A stretch of 45,877 nucleotides of DNA from Streptosporangiales bacterium (GTDB lineage Bacteria; Actinomycetota; Actinomycetes; Streptosporangiales; WHST01), in the NCBI GenBank assembly GCA_009379955.1, contig WHST01000041.1:1-45877 (forward strand), given 5' to 3'. Below are positions 8,126 through 15,895 of this stretch, one piece after another. A model generated the notes under the pieces. The model saw only the letters and a list, made by a program, of their open reading frames with translations. It made no database searches and was not told where the DNA came from. The stretch's first letter is position 1. Every line of letters starts with the position of its first letter. Position numbers and translations under genes: made by a program.

Positions 8126-9423
8126 CCGACCCCCTCGTATCCGGCGAGCGCCTCGACGTCGTCGCCGAGGCGTCCGCTCAGGTCGACGACCCGCCGCGGT
8201 GGGTTCGCCACCAGCGCGTCGAGCACCGCGGGGTCCGTGGACGACACGAGTGCGACGTCGGCGCCGCGCAACGCCTCGAGCGGACCGTCGGTGAACAGCC
8301 GCCGCAGGTGCGGCAGCTTCGACTCCACGTGTTTGCGGTTCGCGCCGATCAGCCGCGCGGGGTTGACGAGAGCGTCGTAGATGCGCAGCTCGTACCCCTT
8401 GCCGATGAGGCGTTCCGCCAGCTCGACGCTCGGGCTCTCGCGCAGGTCGTCCGTCGCGGACTTGAAGCTCAGCCCGAGCAGCGCGACCACCTGCGCGTCC
8501 GTCGCGACGACCCGGTCGACCACCTCGTGCACGACGCGCTCGTTGCTCGCCAGGGTGCCGGCGAGCAGCGGCATGTCGGCGCTGTTCATCCGCGCGAGGT
8601 ACAGCAGCGACCTGAGGTCCTTCGGCAGGCACGACCCGCCGAACGCGAAGCCCGGCCGCAGGTACGTCGGCGAGATGTTGAGTCTCGTGTCGGTGCAGAA
8701 GAGCTCCATCACCTCGCGGGTGTCGACGCCGAAGGGGCGGAACATCCGACCCATCTCGTTGGCGAACGACACCTTGGTGGCGTGGAACGCGTTGCACGCG
8801 TACTTCAGCGCCTCCGCGCTGCGGACGTCGACGACCCGTACCGACCGGTCGAGGAACCCGAACAGCTCCGTGACGACCTTACCCACGCGCTCGTCAGGCG
8901 TGCCGACGACCACGAACGGCGGGTCGAAGAAGTCGGCGACCCCCGAGCCCTCGCGCAGGAACTCCGGGCACATCCCCGCACCCGCACTCTCCGCGGGCAG
9001 CGCCGGCGCGACGACGTTCTCCACCGTCCCCGGCGGGACCGTGCTGCGCACGACGACCGCGTGGAAGTCCGACGCCGCGGGCCGTGCGACGGTCAGCGCG
9101 CGGGCGATGCCATCGACGGCGCTCTGCACGTACGACAGGTCGGTGCTGCCGGTGGACGTCGACGGCGTCGGCACGCACACCAGCGACAGGTCCGCACCGT
9201 CCAGTGCGACCTGCGGATCGGTGGTCGCGTGCAGGTTCCCCGCGACGACCGCCGCGGAGATCATCTCCGCGAGACCCGGCTCGATGACGGGACTGCGTCC
9301 CGCGTTGATCGCATCGACCTTCCCTGCGTCGACGTCGACTCCCCAGACGTCGTGACCGTGTGCCGCCAGACAGGCGGCGGTGACCGACCCCACGTAACCC
9401 ACGCCGAACACGGCGACCCTCAT
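8119..9423 (-). CDS. algD: GDP-mannose 6-dehydrogenase, AlgD-type
   Basis: 434 aa. Rossmann motif GVGYVG at residues 7-12; catalytic cysteine at about Cys265 inside PGFAFGGSCLPKDLRSL. The AFGGSCLPKD form, the block GLSFKSATDDLRESPSVELA followed by IGKGYELRIYD, and GANRKHVESKLPH match the AlgD (GDP-mannose to GDP-mannuronate) branch closely. UDP-glucose dehydrogenases usually read GFGGSCFPKD. The reaction is a four-electron NAD-dependent oxidation in the cytosol. The gene heads the leftward operon, with AGGGGAG just before the ATG. If the assignment holds, the polymer contains mannuronate or a derivative. UDP-glucose remains the main alternative substrate, but I consider it less likely. Confidence 0.85.
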   Translation of the reverse strand: MRVAVFGVGYVGSVTAACLAAHGHDVWGVDVDAGKVDAINAGRSPVIEPGLAEMISAAVVAGNLHATTDPQVALDGADLSLVCVPTPSTSTGSTDLSYVQSAVDGIARALTVARPAASDFHAVVVRSTVPPGTVENVVAPALPAESAGAGMCPEFLREGSGVADFFDPPFVVVGTPDERVGKVVTELFGFLDRSVRVVDVRSAEALKYACNAFHATKVSFANEMGRMFRPFGVDTREVMELFCTDTRLNISPTYLRPGFAFGGSCLPKDLRSLLYLARMNSADMPLLAGTLASNERVVHEVVDRVVATDAQVVALLGLSFKSATDDLRESPSVELAERLIGKGYELRIYDALVNPARLIGANRKHVESKLPHLRRLFTDGPLEALRGADVALVSSTDPAVLDALVANPPRRVVDLSGRLGDDVEALAGYEGVGW

Positions 9424-9465
9424 GGCGACTCCCCTGCTGACAACGACGATGCCCTGCGCAGTGGG

Positions 9466-9471
9466 TCTATA
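9466..9471 (-). promoter_or_regulatory. Candidate -10 box for the algD operon
   Basis: On the minus strand this reads TATAGA, about 43 bases before the algD start. No good -35 is seen; the left half of the shared inverted repeat (TGATACA, 9492-9498) lies about where a -35 or an activator site would be. Confidence 0.35.
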
Positions 9472-9491
9472 GAGCGGCCACCGACCACGAT

Positions 9492-9528
9492 TGATACAGC
9501 GACGTTGCGGGCGAAAGCGGATGTATCA
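9492..9528. promoter_or_regulatory. Shared inverted-repeat operator, copy 1
   Basis: TGATACA at 9492-9498 and its complement TGTATCA at 9522-9528 are 23 bases apart in the divergent gap between algD and the methyltransferase gene. The same arms, 22 bases apart and with matching flanking bases (GCG inside the left arm, CGG before the right), recur at 11984-12019 in the other divergent gap of the locus. This suggests a common binding site for one regulator of the polysaccharide operons. Confidence 0.6.
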
Positions 9529-9580
9529 GGGTGGACGCTCGCGCATCCTCTGGTGGGGCACGCCGACCGGAGGTTCACTC

Positions 9581-10252
9581 ATGACCGGACTCGCACAACG
9601 GGTACACCACAAGCTCGGAGATCCCGACCGCAAGAACTCGCTGTCGAGCAGGCGCCGCGCCGTCCGCTTCCAGGAGCTGCTGCGACGCTTCCCGGCGCTG
9701 GACTCGATGCGCGTCCTCGACCTCGGGGGAACTCCGGAGTTCTGGCGCTCGGCCCCCGTGCAGCCCGCGTTTGTGACGACGGTCAACCTCGACCCGAAGT
9801 TCGAGCCGGAGGAGTCGTGGCTGCACCACGTCGAAGGCGACGCGTGCAACCCCGCCACGGTGGACCGCTGCCCGGGGACGTACGACATCGTCGTCTCCAA
9901 CAGCCTCATCGAGCACGTCGGCGGCTACCAGCGTCGTCGCGACCTCGCCGCCGTGATCAGCTCCGCCGCGCCCGCCCACTGGGTACAGACGCCCGACCGC
10001 TACTTCCCCGTCGAACCGCACTACGTCGCTCCGGGTTTCCAGTTCCTCCCCGTGTGGGCCCGCGCCCGCCTCGTCAGCCGGTGGCCGCTCGCCCACGAGC
10101 GCGTCTACACCACCGAGGACGCCCTCGCCCAGGTGCTGACGATCGACCTGGTGAGCGCCACCGAGCTGCGCCACCTGTTCCCCACCTCGAGCATCTGGCA
10201 CGAGCGCATGTTCCGTCTGTCCAAGTCACTCGTCGCGATCGGCGGCGCCTGA
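9581..10252 (+). CDS. Class I SAM-dependent methyltransferase
   Basis: 223 aa from the ATG at 9581, chosen because CCGGAGG at 9567-9573 is correctly spaced and the upstream in-frame extension overlaps the operator. SAM-binding motif VLDLGGTPEFW, then VNLDPKF (acidic end of strand 2) and DIVVSNSLIEHVGG (motif II/post-I region) fit the Methyltransf_11 fold. Cytosolic. It is monocistronic, divergent from algD, and ends at a strong hairpin. Probable role: methylation of a sugar or glycolipid intermediate; the substrate cannot be deduced. Confidence 0.8.
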   Translation: MTGLAQRVHHKLGDPDRKNSLSSRRRAVRFQELLRRFPALDSMRVLDLGGTPEFWRSAPVQPAFVTTVNLDPKFEPEESWLHHVEGDACNPATVDRCPGTYDIVVSNSLIEHVGGYQRRRDLAAVISSAAPAHWVQTPDRYFPVEPHYVAPGFQFLPVWARARLVSRWPLAHERVYTTEDALAQVLTIDLVSATELRHLFPTSSIWHERMFRLSKSLVAIGGA

Positions 10253-10277
10253 CCCGGCGCGCGCACTACTGCGGCCA

Positions 10278-10331
10278 CCCGTGAGGGGCACCCTCACCGT
10301 GTCAGGGCACGGTGAGGGTGCCCCTCACGGG
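10278..10331. terminator. Bidirectional terminator, hairpin repeat family A, copy 2
   Basis: Perfect 24-bp arms at 10278-10301 and 10308-10331 with a six-base loop, between the convergent ends of the methyltransferase (10252) and the beta-helix gene (10366). The stem core matches copies at 181-236 and 41061-41110. Confidence 0.8.
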
Positions 10332-10365
10332 CCAGGCGCAGGCGCCCGCCACCGGAGCCGGCGAC

Positions 10366-11916
10366 TCAGCGGAACCGGCTTCCCTTGTCCTGGCGGTACG
10401 GCTCGGCGCGCCACTTGGCGGCCGACAGCTCGCGGGACACGTCGTAGCCCACGAACGTCCACGGCCCGACGTACGTGTTGGCGTACCAGCGGTTGTCCTG
10501 GTCGAAGGTGATCGCCTGCTGCACCACCTCACCGTCGTACGGCGACCAGGCGGGGTAGGTGCCGTAGTTGGCGAGCAGTGCCATCCGCCCGCAGGTCTTG
10601 CTCCGGCATCCGGGGACGGCGGCCGGGTCGAGCACGAAGCGGTTGTCGTGGACGGAGACGCGCTGGGTCTTCCACCGGCAGTCGGCGTAGAGCGTGCCGC
10701 GGGCGATACCGGGCTGCGCGCATCGCGACGCCTTCGGGACGAGGCGGGTGCAGTCGCCGCTGGGGTTCGCCGGGCTGTTGCAGAAGCGGTCGGCGTTCTC
10801 CCAGGCGGTGATGCCCGACCAGTTGTTCTCGAGCAGGTTGCTGTGGACGTCGATCTTGTCGGTGCGCGCCGGGATGCGCGGCTCGCCGCCGGACTCGGAG
10901 AGGTAGATGGCCGAGCTCGGGAACGTGTCGCCGCGGTCGGAGAACTCCCGGCCCTCGACCCAGTTGTTCCTGCGCATGACGTTGTCGCGGATGATCGCGT
11001 TGTAGCTGGTCTCGTAGATGATCGCGGCGCTGTCGTTCTCCTCGAACAGGTTGTCCTCGACGAGGATGTCGTTGTTGTTGACGTCGGCCCACAGACCCGG
11101 CCCGCGGTTGTCGTGGATCCAGTTGTTCCGCAGGTCCGCGCCGTCGACCGCCCAGAGCTTGAGGCCGCCGGTGCACCCGCAGCCCTCGAGCTTCCGCTCC
11201 CAGTCGTCGGTGTTGTTGCCGACGATCTCGTTGCCCTCGACGACCAGGTCGGTGATGGTGTTGCCCTGCTTGTACGCGTTGATGCCGTACTGGCCGTTGT
11301 CGCGCAGGCAGTTGCCGCGGATCCGCTGGTGCTCGCCCGCCATCATGGCGGCACCGGAGTTCTTCTCGATGGTGTTGTGCTCGACCACCCAGCCGTCACC
11401 GGAGTCGTGGTTGACGACTCCCTGGTTGTGCGGCGCGACAAACCCCGTGATCGTGAGGTACCTGACGGTGACGCCCGAGGCCTGCTGGGTGAACGCGAAG
11501 TAGTTGCGCCCCTTGCCGTCGAGCACCGCGCCGGGTGCGCCGAGGTAGGTGTTGCCGGTCTTCGGGATCACCTGGCCGAACCGGTCGTCGCCGAGCGTGT
11601 GCCTGCCGGGACGGAGCCAGAACGTCGTGCCCGGCGGGTTCGCCTGGGTCTTGTCGGAGAGGTCGACGTCGACCGCCGGGTCGACGACCACGGCACCCGC
11701 CGGCGGGCGGGCCGGTCCCCGCGCCATGGCGTCGCAGACCCGCGCCACCTCGACGTTCCGCGTCGGCCCCTCGTCGGTGGCCGTCGGACGGGGTGTCGGC
11801 CGGTCGTCAGGGACCGCCGCGAGCGGGGTGGACGTGTGCGCCACCGCCAGGACCAGCACGAGCACGACGAGCGCCGCCAGCGCGCCGCGGACGCCCCTCC
11901 TGCCCGTGGCGTCCAC
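10366..11916 (-). CDS. Secreted or membrane-anchored right-handed parallel beta-helix protein
   Basis: 516 aa. A positively charged start and a hydrophobic segment at about residues 11-33 (GALAALVVLVLVLAVAHT) give a signal peptide or N-terminal anchor. A Pro/Thr-rich linker follows, then from about residue 120 a series of short repeats with N-ladders (VEHNTIEKN, VEGNEIVGNN, LRNNWIHDNR, VEDNLFEEND, IRDNVMRRNN, VHSNLLENNW). These are typical of NosD/pectate-lyase/AlgG-type beta-helices (PF13229). Several cysteines late in the protein may form disulfides. The family includes polyuronate lyases and mannuronan C5-epimerases; next to an AlgD-type enzyme, action on a uronate polymer is a testable inference, not a demonstrated function. 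It is divergent from the long rightward operon and shares its operator region. Confidence 0.8.
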   Translation of the reverse strand: MDATGRRGVRGALAALVVLVLVLAVAHTSTPLAAVPDDRPTPRPTATDEGPTRNVEVARVCDAMARGPARPPAGAVVVDPAVDVDLSDKTQANPPGTTFWLRPGRHTLGDDRFGQVIPKTGNTYLGAPGAVLDGKGRNYFAFTQQASGVTVRYLTITGFVAPHNQGVVNHDSGDGWVVEHNTIEKNSGAAMMAGEHQRIRGNCLRDNGQYGINAYKQGNTITDLVVEGNEIVGNNTDDWERKLEGCGCTGGLKLWAVDGADLRNNWIHDNRGPGLWADVNNNDILVEDNLFEENDSAAIIYETSYNAIIRDNVMRRNNWVEGREFSDRGDTFPSSAIYLSESGGEPRIPARTDKIDVHSNLLENNWSGITAWENADRFCNSPANPSGDCTRLVPKASRCAQPGIARGTLYADCRWKTQRVSVHDNRFVLDPAAVPGCRSKTCGRMALLANYGTYPAWSPYDGEVVQQAITFDQDNRWYANTYVGPWTFVGYDVSRELSAAKWRAEPYRQDKGSRFR

Positions 11917-11983
11917 GAAGGTGTCCTCCCCTGCGGCGTGCTCCGGCGGAGCCGTCGTCCACTGGAGCGCCGGGACCCGGTGG

Positions 11984-12019
11984 TGATACAGCGCACGCTA
12001 CGCCGATTCCGGTGTATCA
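11984..12019. promoter_or_regulatory. Shared inverted-repeat operator, copy 2
   Basis: TGATACA at 11984-11990 and TGTATCA at 12013-12019, 22 bases apart, in the gap between the beta-helix gene (leftward) and the SDR epimerase operon (rightward). See copy 1 at 9492-9528. Confidence 0.6.
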
Positions 12020-12102
12020 GATCGAGGTCACGCCGATCTGTTGGAAGGGACCACTCCGGCCCCACGGATTCGAACGACCGACCGACGGGCAGGGGACGAC
12101 GG

Positions 12103-13179
12103 ATGAAGGTACTGGTCGCAGGCGATCGCGGCTACATAGGTGCGGTGCTGGTCCCGTTCCTGCGCGGGGCGGGACACGAGGTCGACGGCCTCGACCTCGG
12201 CCTGTACGAGGGGTGCGACTTCCGCGGCGGCCCGGAGGACGTGCGGCGGGCGCCGCGCGACACCCGTGACGTCATCCCGGGCGACGTCGCCGGGTACGAC
12301 GCGGTCATCTGCCTGGCCGCCCTGTCCAACGACCCGCTCGGCCACCTCAACCGCGCGACGACGTTCTCGGTGAACCTCGACGGAACGGTGCGGCTGGCTC
12401 AGCAGGCCAAGGCCGCCGGCGTGCCGCGGTTCCTGTTCGCGTCGTCCTGCAGCCTCTACGGAGCCGCGGGCTCGGACGCGGTCGCCGAGGACGCCACGAT
12501 GTCGCCCGTGACGCCGTACGGCGAGACCAAGGCGCTCGCCGAGGTGGAGCTCTCCAAGCTCGCCGACGACGACTTCAGCCCGACCTACCTGCGTAACGCC
12601 ACGGCGTACGGGGCCTCGCCCAGGCTCCGTCTCGACATCGTGGTCAACAACCTCACCGGCATCGCGACGACGACCGGGCAGGTGCGGCTGGAGAGCGACG
12701 GCACGCCGTGGCGGCCGCTCGTCCACATCGAGGACATCAGCCGGGCATTCCTCGCGATGATGGAGGCACCCCGCGAGCTCGTGCACGACGAGGCCTTCAA
12801 CATCGGCCGCGCCGAGGACAACGTCCAGGTGCGCGACATCGCCGAGATGGTCCGCGACGCCGTGCCCGGCTCGACGGTGACGCTGGCGGACGGCGCCGGG
12901 CCCGACGTGCGCGACTACCGCGTCGACTTCGCCAAGCTGACCGACACCTTCCCCGACCTCGGGCTCGCCTGGACGGTGCGCGACGGCGTCGAAGAGCTCG
13001 CGAAGGCGTACCTCGACCACGGGCTGACGTACGGCGAGTTCACCTCGGCGCAGTTCGTCCGGCTGCGGCGGATCAACCAGCTGCTCTCCCTCGGTCTCGT
13101 CAACGAGGAGATGCGGCGTACCAGCGACCAGCCCTTCCCGACCCCCGGGTCGGTTCGCGTCGAGGAGACCACGCGATGA
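12103..13179 (+). CDS. NAD-dependent epimerase/dehydratase (extended SDR)
   Basis: 358 aa from the ATG at 12103, preceded by AGGGGACGACGG; the frame stays open far upstream but that part is the shadow of the beta-helix gene. N-terminal dinucleotide motif GDRGYIGAVL. Catalytic serine region FASSCSLYG, and Tyr139-x3-Lys143 in PYGETK. It acts on a nucleotide sugar in the cytosol: epimerase, 4-ketoreductase or 4,6-dehydratase cannot be told apart by motif alone. It is the first gene of the rightward operon, and its stop overlaps the ATG of the C-methyltransferase, which suggests a shared pathway. Confidence 0.87.
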   Translation: MKVLVAGDRGYIGAVLVPFLRGAGHEVDGLDLGLYEGCDFRGGPEDVRRAPRDTRDVIPGDVAGYDAVICLAALSNDPLGHLNRATTFSVNLDGTVRLAQQAKAAGVPRFLFASSCSLYGAAGSDAVAEDATMSPVTPYGETKALAEVELSKLADDDFSPTYLRNATAYGASPRLRLDIVVNNLTGIATTTGQVRLESDGTPWRPLVHIEDISRAFLAMMEAPRELVHDEAFNIGRAEDNVQVRDIAEMVRDAVPGSTVTLADGAGPDVRDYRVDFAKLTDTFPDLGLAWTVRDGVEELAKAYLDHGLTYGEFTSAQFVRLRRINQLLSLGLVNEEMRRTSDQPFPTPGSVRVEETTR

Positions 13180-14408
13180 CAACCCTTCCGTCCTGCCGCC
13201 TGTGCGGCGCCACCCTGACCCGCACGTTCGTCGACATCGGCATGTCGCCGCCGTGCGAGAGCTACGTGAGCGCGGACGCGCTCGACGGGCCGGAGACGTT
13301 CTACCCGCTGCACGTCCGCATCTGCGACGAGTGCCTGCTCGTGCAGCTGCCCGCGTACGTCACGGCCGAGGACGTCTTCAGCGACTACGCCTACTTCTCG
13401 TCGTACTCCGACAGCTGGGTGGCGCACGCCGAGCGGTTCGTCGCGGGCATGGCCGACCGGCTCGGGCTCGACGAGCACAGCCTGGTCACCGAGGTCGCGA
13501 GCAACGACGGCTACCTGCTGCAGCACGCGGTCGCCCGCGGCATCCGGGTGCTCGGTGTCGAGCCGGCAGGCAACGTCGCCGTCGTCGCGCAGGAACGCGG
13601 CATCAGGACCGAGGTCCAGTTCCTCGGCGAGCGGACGGGGACGGAGATCGCGGAGCGGTACGGCGCCGCCGACCTGGTCGTCGGCAACAACGTGTTCGCG
13701 CACGTGCCCGACCTGCTCGACTTCGTGCGCGGCCTGCGCGCACTCGTCGCCGACCACGGCATGGTGTCGCTGGAGTTCCCGCACCTGCGCCGGCTGATCG
13801 AGAGCCGGCAGTACGACACCATCTACCACGAGCACTACTCGTACTACACGCTGAAGACGGCCGCCGCCGCGCTGGCGACCGGCGGGCTGACCGTGGTCGA
13901 CGTCGAGGAGCTGCCGACGCACGGCGGCTCGCTGCGGGTCATGGCGATGCCCGACGCGGCCGCCGGCGAGCCGTCCGACATGGTCGGCAAGGTGTTCGCC
14001 GAGGAGCGCGAGGCGGGCCTGCACACGGTCGAGGGCCACGCCGGCTTCGCGCGCGACGTCTTCGAGGTCAAGGCCGCGCTCGTCGAGTTCCTCGTCTCCG
14101 CCGCGCGCGCCGGCAAGTCCGTCGCCGGCTACGGCGCACCGGGCAAGGGCAACACGCTGCTCAACCACTGCGGCATCCGCGAGGACCTGCTCCCGTTCAC
14201 CGTCGACCGGAGCCCGCACAAGCACGGGATGTACCTGCCGGGCACGCACATCCCGATCCACCCGCCGGAGCGCCTCGCCGAGGTGAGACCCGACTACATC
14301 CTGATCCTCCCGTGGAACCTGCGCGAGGAGATCGTCCACCAGCTCGAGTACGCGCGGGAGTGGGACGCCAAGTTCGTCGTCCCGATCCCGCACCTTGACG
14401 TGATCTAG
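13176..14408 (+). CDS. NDP-sugar C-methyltransferase (TylC3/TcaB9-type)
   Basis: 410 aa. Domain order is that of sugar C-3 methyltransferases: an N-terminal zinc-binding domain (Cys7, Cys10, Cys50, Cys53), a central SAM fold (EVASNDGYLLQ near 106-116), and a C-terminal domain with GYGAPGKGNTLLNH and FTVDRSPHKHGMYLPGT. The catalytic set Tyr217, Glu219, His220 in YHEHYSYY lines up with Tyr222/Glu224/His225 of TcaB9. The substrate would be an NDP-4-keto-6-deoxy sugar, giving a branched-chain sugar. ATGA overlap with the epimerase gene; nine bases separate it from the cytidylyltransferase-like gene. Confidence 0.9.
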   Translation: MTTLPSCRLCGATLTRTFVDIGMSPPCESYVSADALDGPETFYPLHVRICDECLLVQLPAYVTAEDVFSDYAYFSSYSDSWVAHAERFVAGMADRLGLDEHSLVTEVASNDGYLLQHAVARGIRVLGVEPAGNVAVVAQERGIRTEVQFLGERTGTEIAERYGAADLVVGNNVFAHVPDLLDFVRGLRALVADHGMVSLEFPHLRRLIESRQYDTIYHEHYSYYTLKTAAAALATGGLTVVDVEELPTHGGSLRVMAMPDAAAGEPSDMVGKVFAEEREAGLHTVEGHAGFARDVFEVKAALVEFLVSAARAGKSVAGYGAPGKGNTLLNHCGIREDLLPFTVDRSPHKHGMYLPGTHIPIHPPERLAEVRPDYILILPWNLREEIVHQLEYAREWDAKFVVPIPHLDVI

Positions 14409-14417
14409 GAGATTGCC

Positions 14418-15248
14418 ATGAAGGTCGTGATCTTCTGCGGGGGTCTGGGGCTGCGCATGCGCAGCGGGGTGGACTCCGCGCCGAAGCCGATGATGACCAT
14501 CGGCGACCGGCCGGTGCTGTGGCACGTGATGCGCTACTACGCGCACTTCGGTCACAACGAGTTCATCCTGTGCCTCGGGCACGGCGCCGCCTCGGTGAAG
14601 CAGTACTTCCTGCAGTACGAGGAGACGCACTCCAACGACTTCGTCCTCGCGAAGGGCGGCCGGCAGATCGAGCTGCTGGAGTCGGACATCAGCGAGTGGC
14701 GGATCACGTTCGTCGACACCGGCATCGACACGAGCATCGGCGAGCGGCTGCGCCGCGTCCGCCCGTACCTCGAGGACGACGAGATCTTCCTCGCCAACTA
14801 CGGCGACGTGCTCACCGACGCCCCCATGGACAGGATCGTCGACCAGTTCGCGACGAGCTCCGCCGTGGCGAGCCTGCTCGCGGTGCGGCCGCAGGAGTCG
14901 TTCCACATCGTCGAGTTCGACGCCGACTCCCGCGTCGGCGGTATCCGCTCGGTCACCGACCTCCCGCTGTGGATCAACGGCGGCTACTTCGTGCTGCGGC
15001 AGGAGGTGTTCGACGTCCTCGGCAAGGGCGAGGACCTCGTCGGCGACGCGTTCACCCGGCTGTCGGCGATGAGCAAGCTGCTCGCCGTGCCGCACCACGG
15101 GTTCTGGGCGGCGATGGACACGCTCAAGGAGCGGCAGGGCCTGGAGGAGCTGTACCGCCAGGGCTCACCGCCGTGGGTGGTGTGGGCACGCGACGCGGCC
15201 AGGTCCGCCGAACGACCCGCGGCGCCGGCGCCGGTGCTGGCCTCCTGA
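14418..15248 (+). CDS. Glucose-1-phosphate cytidylyltransferase-like nucleotidyltransferase
   Basis: 276 aa, slightly longer than RfbF-type enzymes (about 255). It has the nucleotidyltransferase N-terminus VVIFCGGLGLRMR, then APKPMMTIGDRPVLWHVMRY, and later NYGDVLTD and WINGGYFVL, all typical of the glucose-1-phosphate cytidylyltransferase branch rather than of dTDP-glucose synthases. The reaction would form a CDP-sugar from sugar-1-phosphate and CTP. A GAG-rich ribosome site (TAGGAGATTGCC) precedes the ATG. With the epimerase and C-methyltransferase it suggests a CDP-linked branched deoxysugar, although no clear CDP-glucose 4,6-dehydratase is in the window. The C-terminal Ala/Pro tail looks dispensable. 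Confidence 0.82.
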   Translation: MKVVIFCGGLGLRMRSGVDSAPKPMMTIGDRPVLWHVMRYYAHFGHNEFILCLGHGAASVKQYFLQYEETHSNDFVLAKGGRQIELLESDISEWRITFVDTGIDTSIGERLRRVRPYLEDDEIFLANYGDVLTDAPMDRIVDQFATSSAVASLLAVRPQESFHIVEFDADSRVGGIRSVTDLPLWINGGYFVLRQEVFDVLGKGEDLVGDAFTRLSAMSKLLAVPHHGFWAAMDTLKERQGLEELYRQGSPPWVVWARDAARSAERPAAPAPVLAS

Positions 15249-15895
15249 TGCTGCCGTTCGACCTGGGCCTGCGCGGCGGGCGCCCCCATCTGGTGGCTCT
15301 CGCCGCGCACCCCGACGACCTCGAGATCGGGTGCGGCGGCACACTGCTCACCCTCGCCGCGACGGTCCCCGGCCTCACCGCGGAGATCGTCGTCGCCACC
15401 GGCACACCCGCACGACTCGACGAGGCGAGAGCGAGTGCCGCGCTCTTCCTCCCGGGGTGCACGGTCTCCGTCCGCACCGGCGACCTGCCGGACGGGCGCC
15501 TGCCCGCCCACTGGAACGAGGTCAAGGAGCTGCTCGAGGCCACGGCCCGCGACGGCCACGCCGACCTCGTCCTCGCCCCGAGCACCGCCGACGCCCACCA
15601 GGACCACCGGCTTGTCGCCGAGCTCGTGCCCACCGTGTGGCGCGACCACCTCGTGCTCGGTTACGAGATCCCGAAGTGGGACGGCGACCTCGGCCGTCCC
15701 ACGCTCTACGTCCCGCTCGACGACGACGTCATGCGCGACAAGGTCGAACGCCTGCACAAGGCGTTCCCCTCACAGGTGGGGCGCGACTGGTTCGACGACG
15801 AGGTCTTCCGCGGCCTCGCCCGGCTGCGCGGCATGGAGTGCCGGGCGAAGTACGCCGAGGCGTTCACGACGACGAAGGCGAGGCTCACGTGGTGA
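15248..15895 (+). CDS. PIG-L/LmbE family deacetylase
   Basis: 215 aa; the ATG overlaps the previous stop by one base. Zinc motif AAHPDDLEIGCGG with His21 and Asp24, and the distal His117/His120 in DAHQDHR. These metal ligands are intact. Family members remove N-acetyl groups from amino sugars; in polysaccharide clusters this may free an amine on an amino sugar made by the class III aminotransferase encoded further on. Cytosolic, since no signal peptide is seen. Confidence 0.87.
   Translation: MLPFDLGLRGGRPHLVALAAHPDDLEIGCGGTLLTLAATVPGLTAEIVVATGTPARLDEARASAALFLPGCTVSVRTGDLPDGRLPAHWNEVKELLEATARDGHADLVLAPSTADAHQDHRLVAELVPTVWRDHLVLGYEIPKWDGDLGRPTLYVPLDDDVMRDKVERLHKAFPSQVGRDWFDDEVFRGLARLRGMECRAKYAEAFTTTKARLTW

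Noticed and set aside
9491-9580. N-terminal extension of the methyltransferase to 9491
   Set aside because: It covers the inverted-repeat operator and lacks a ribosome site, whereas the ATG at 9581 has one.
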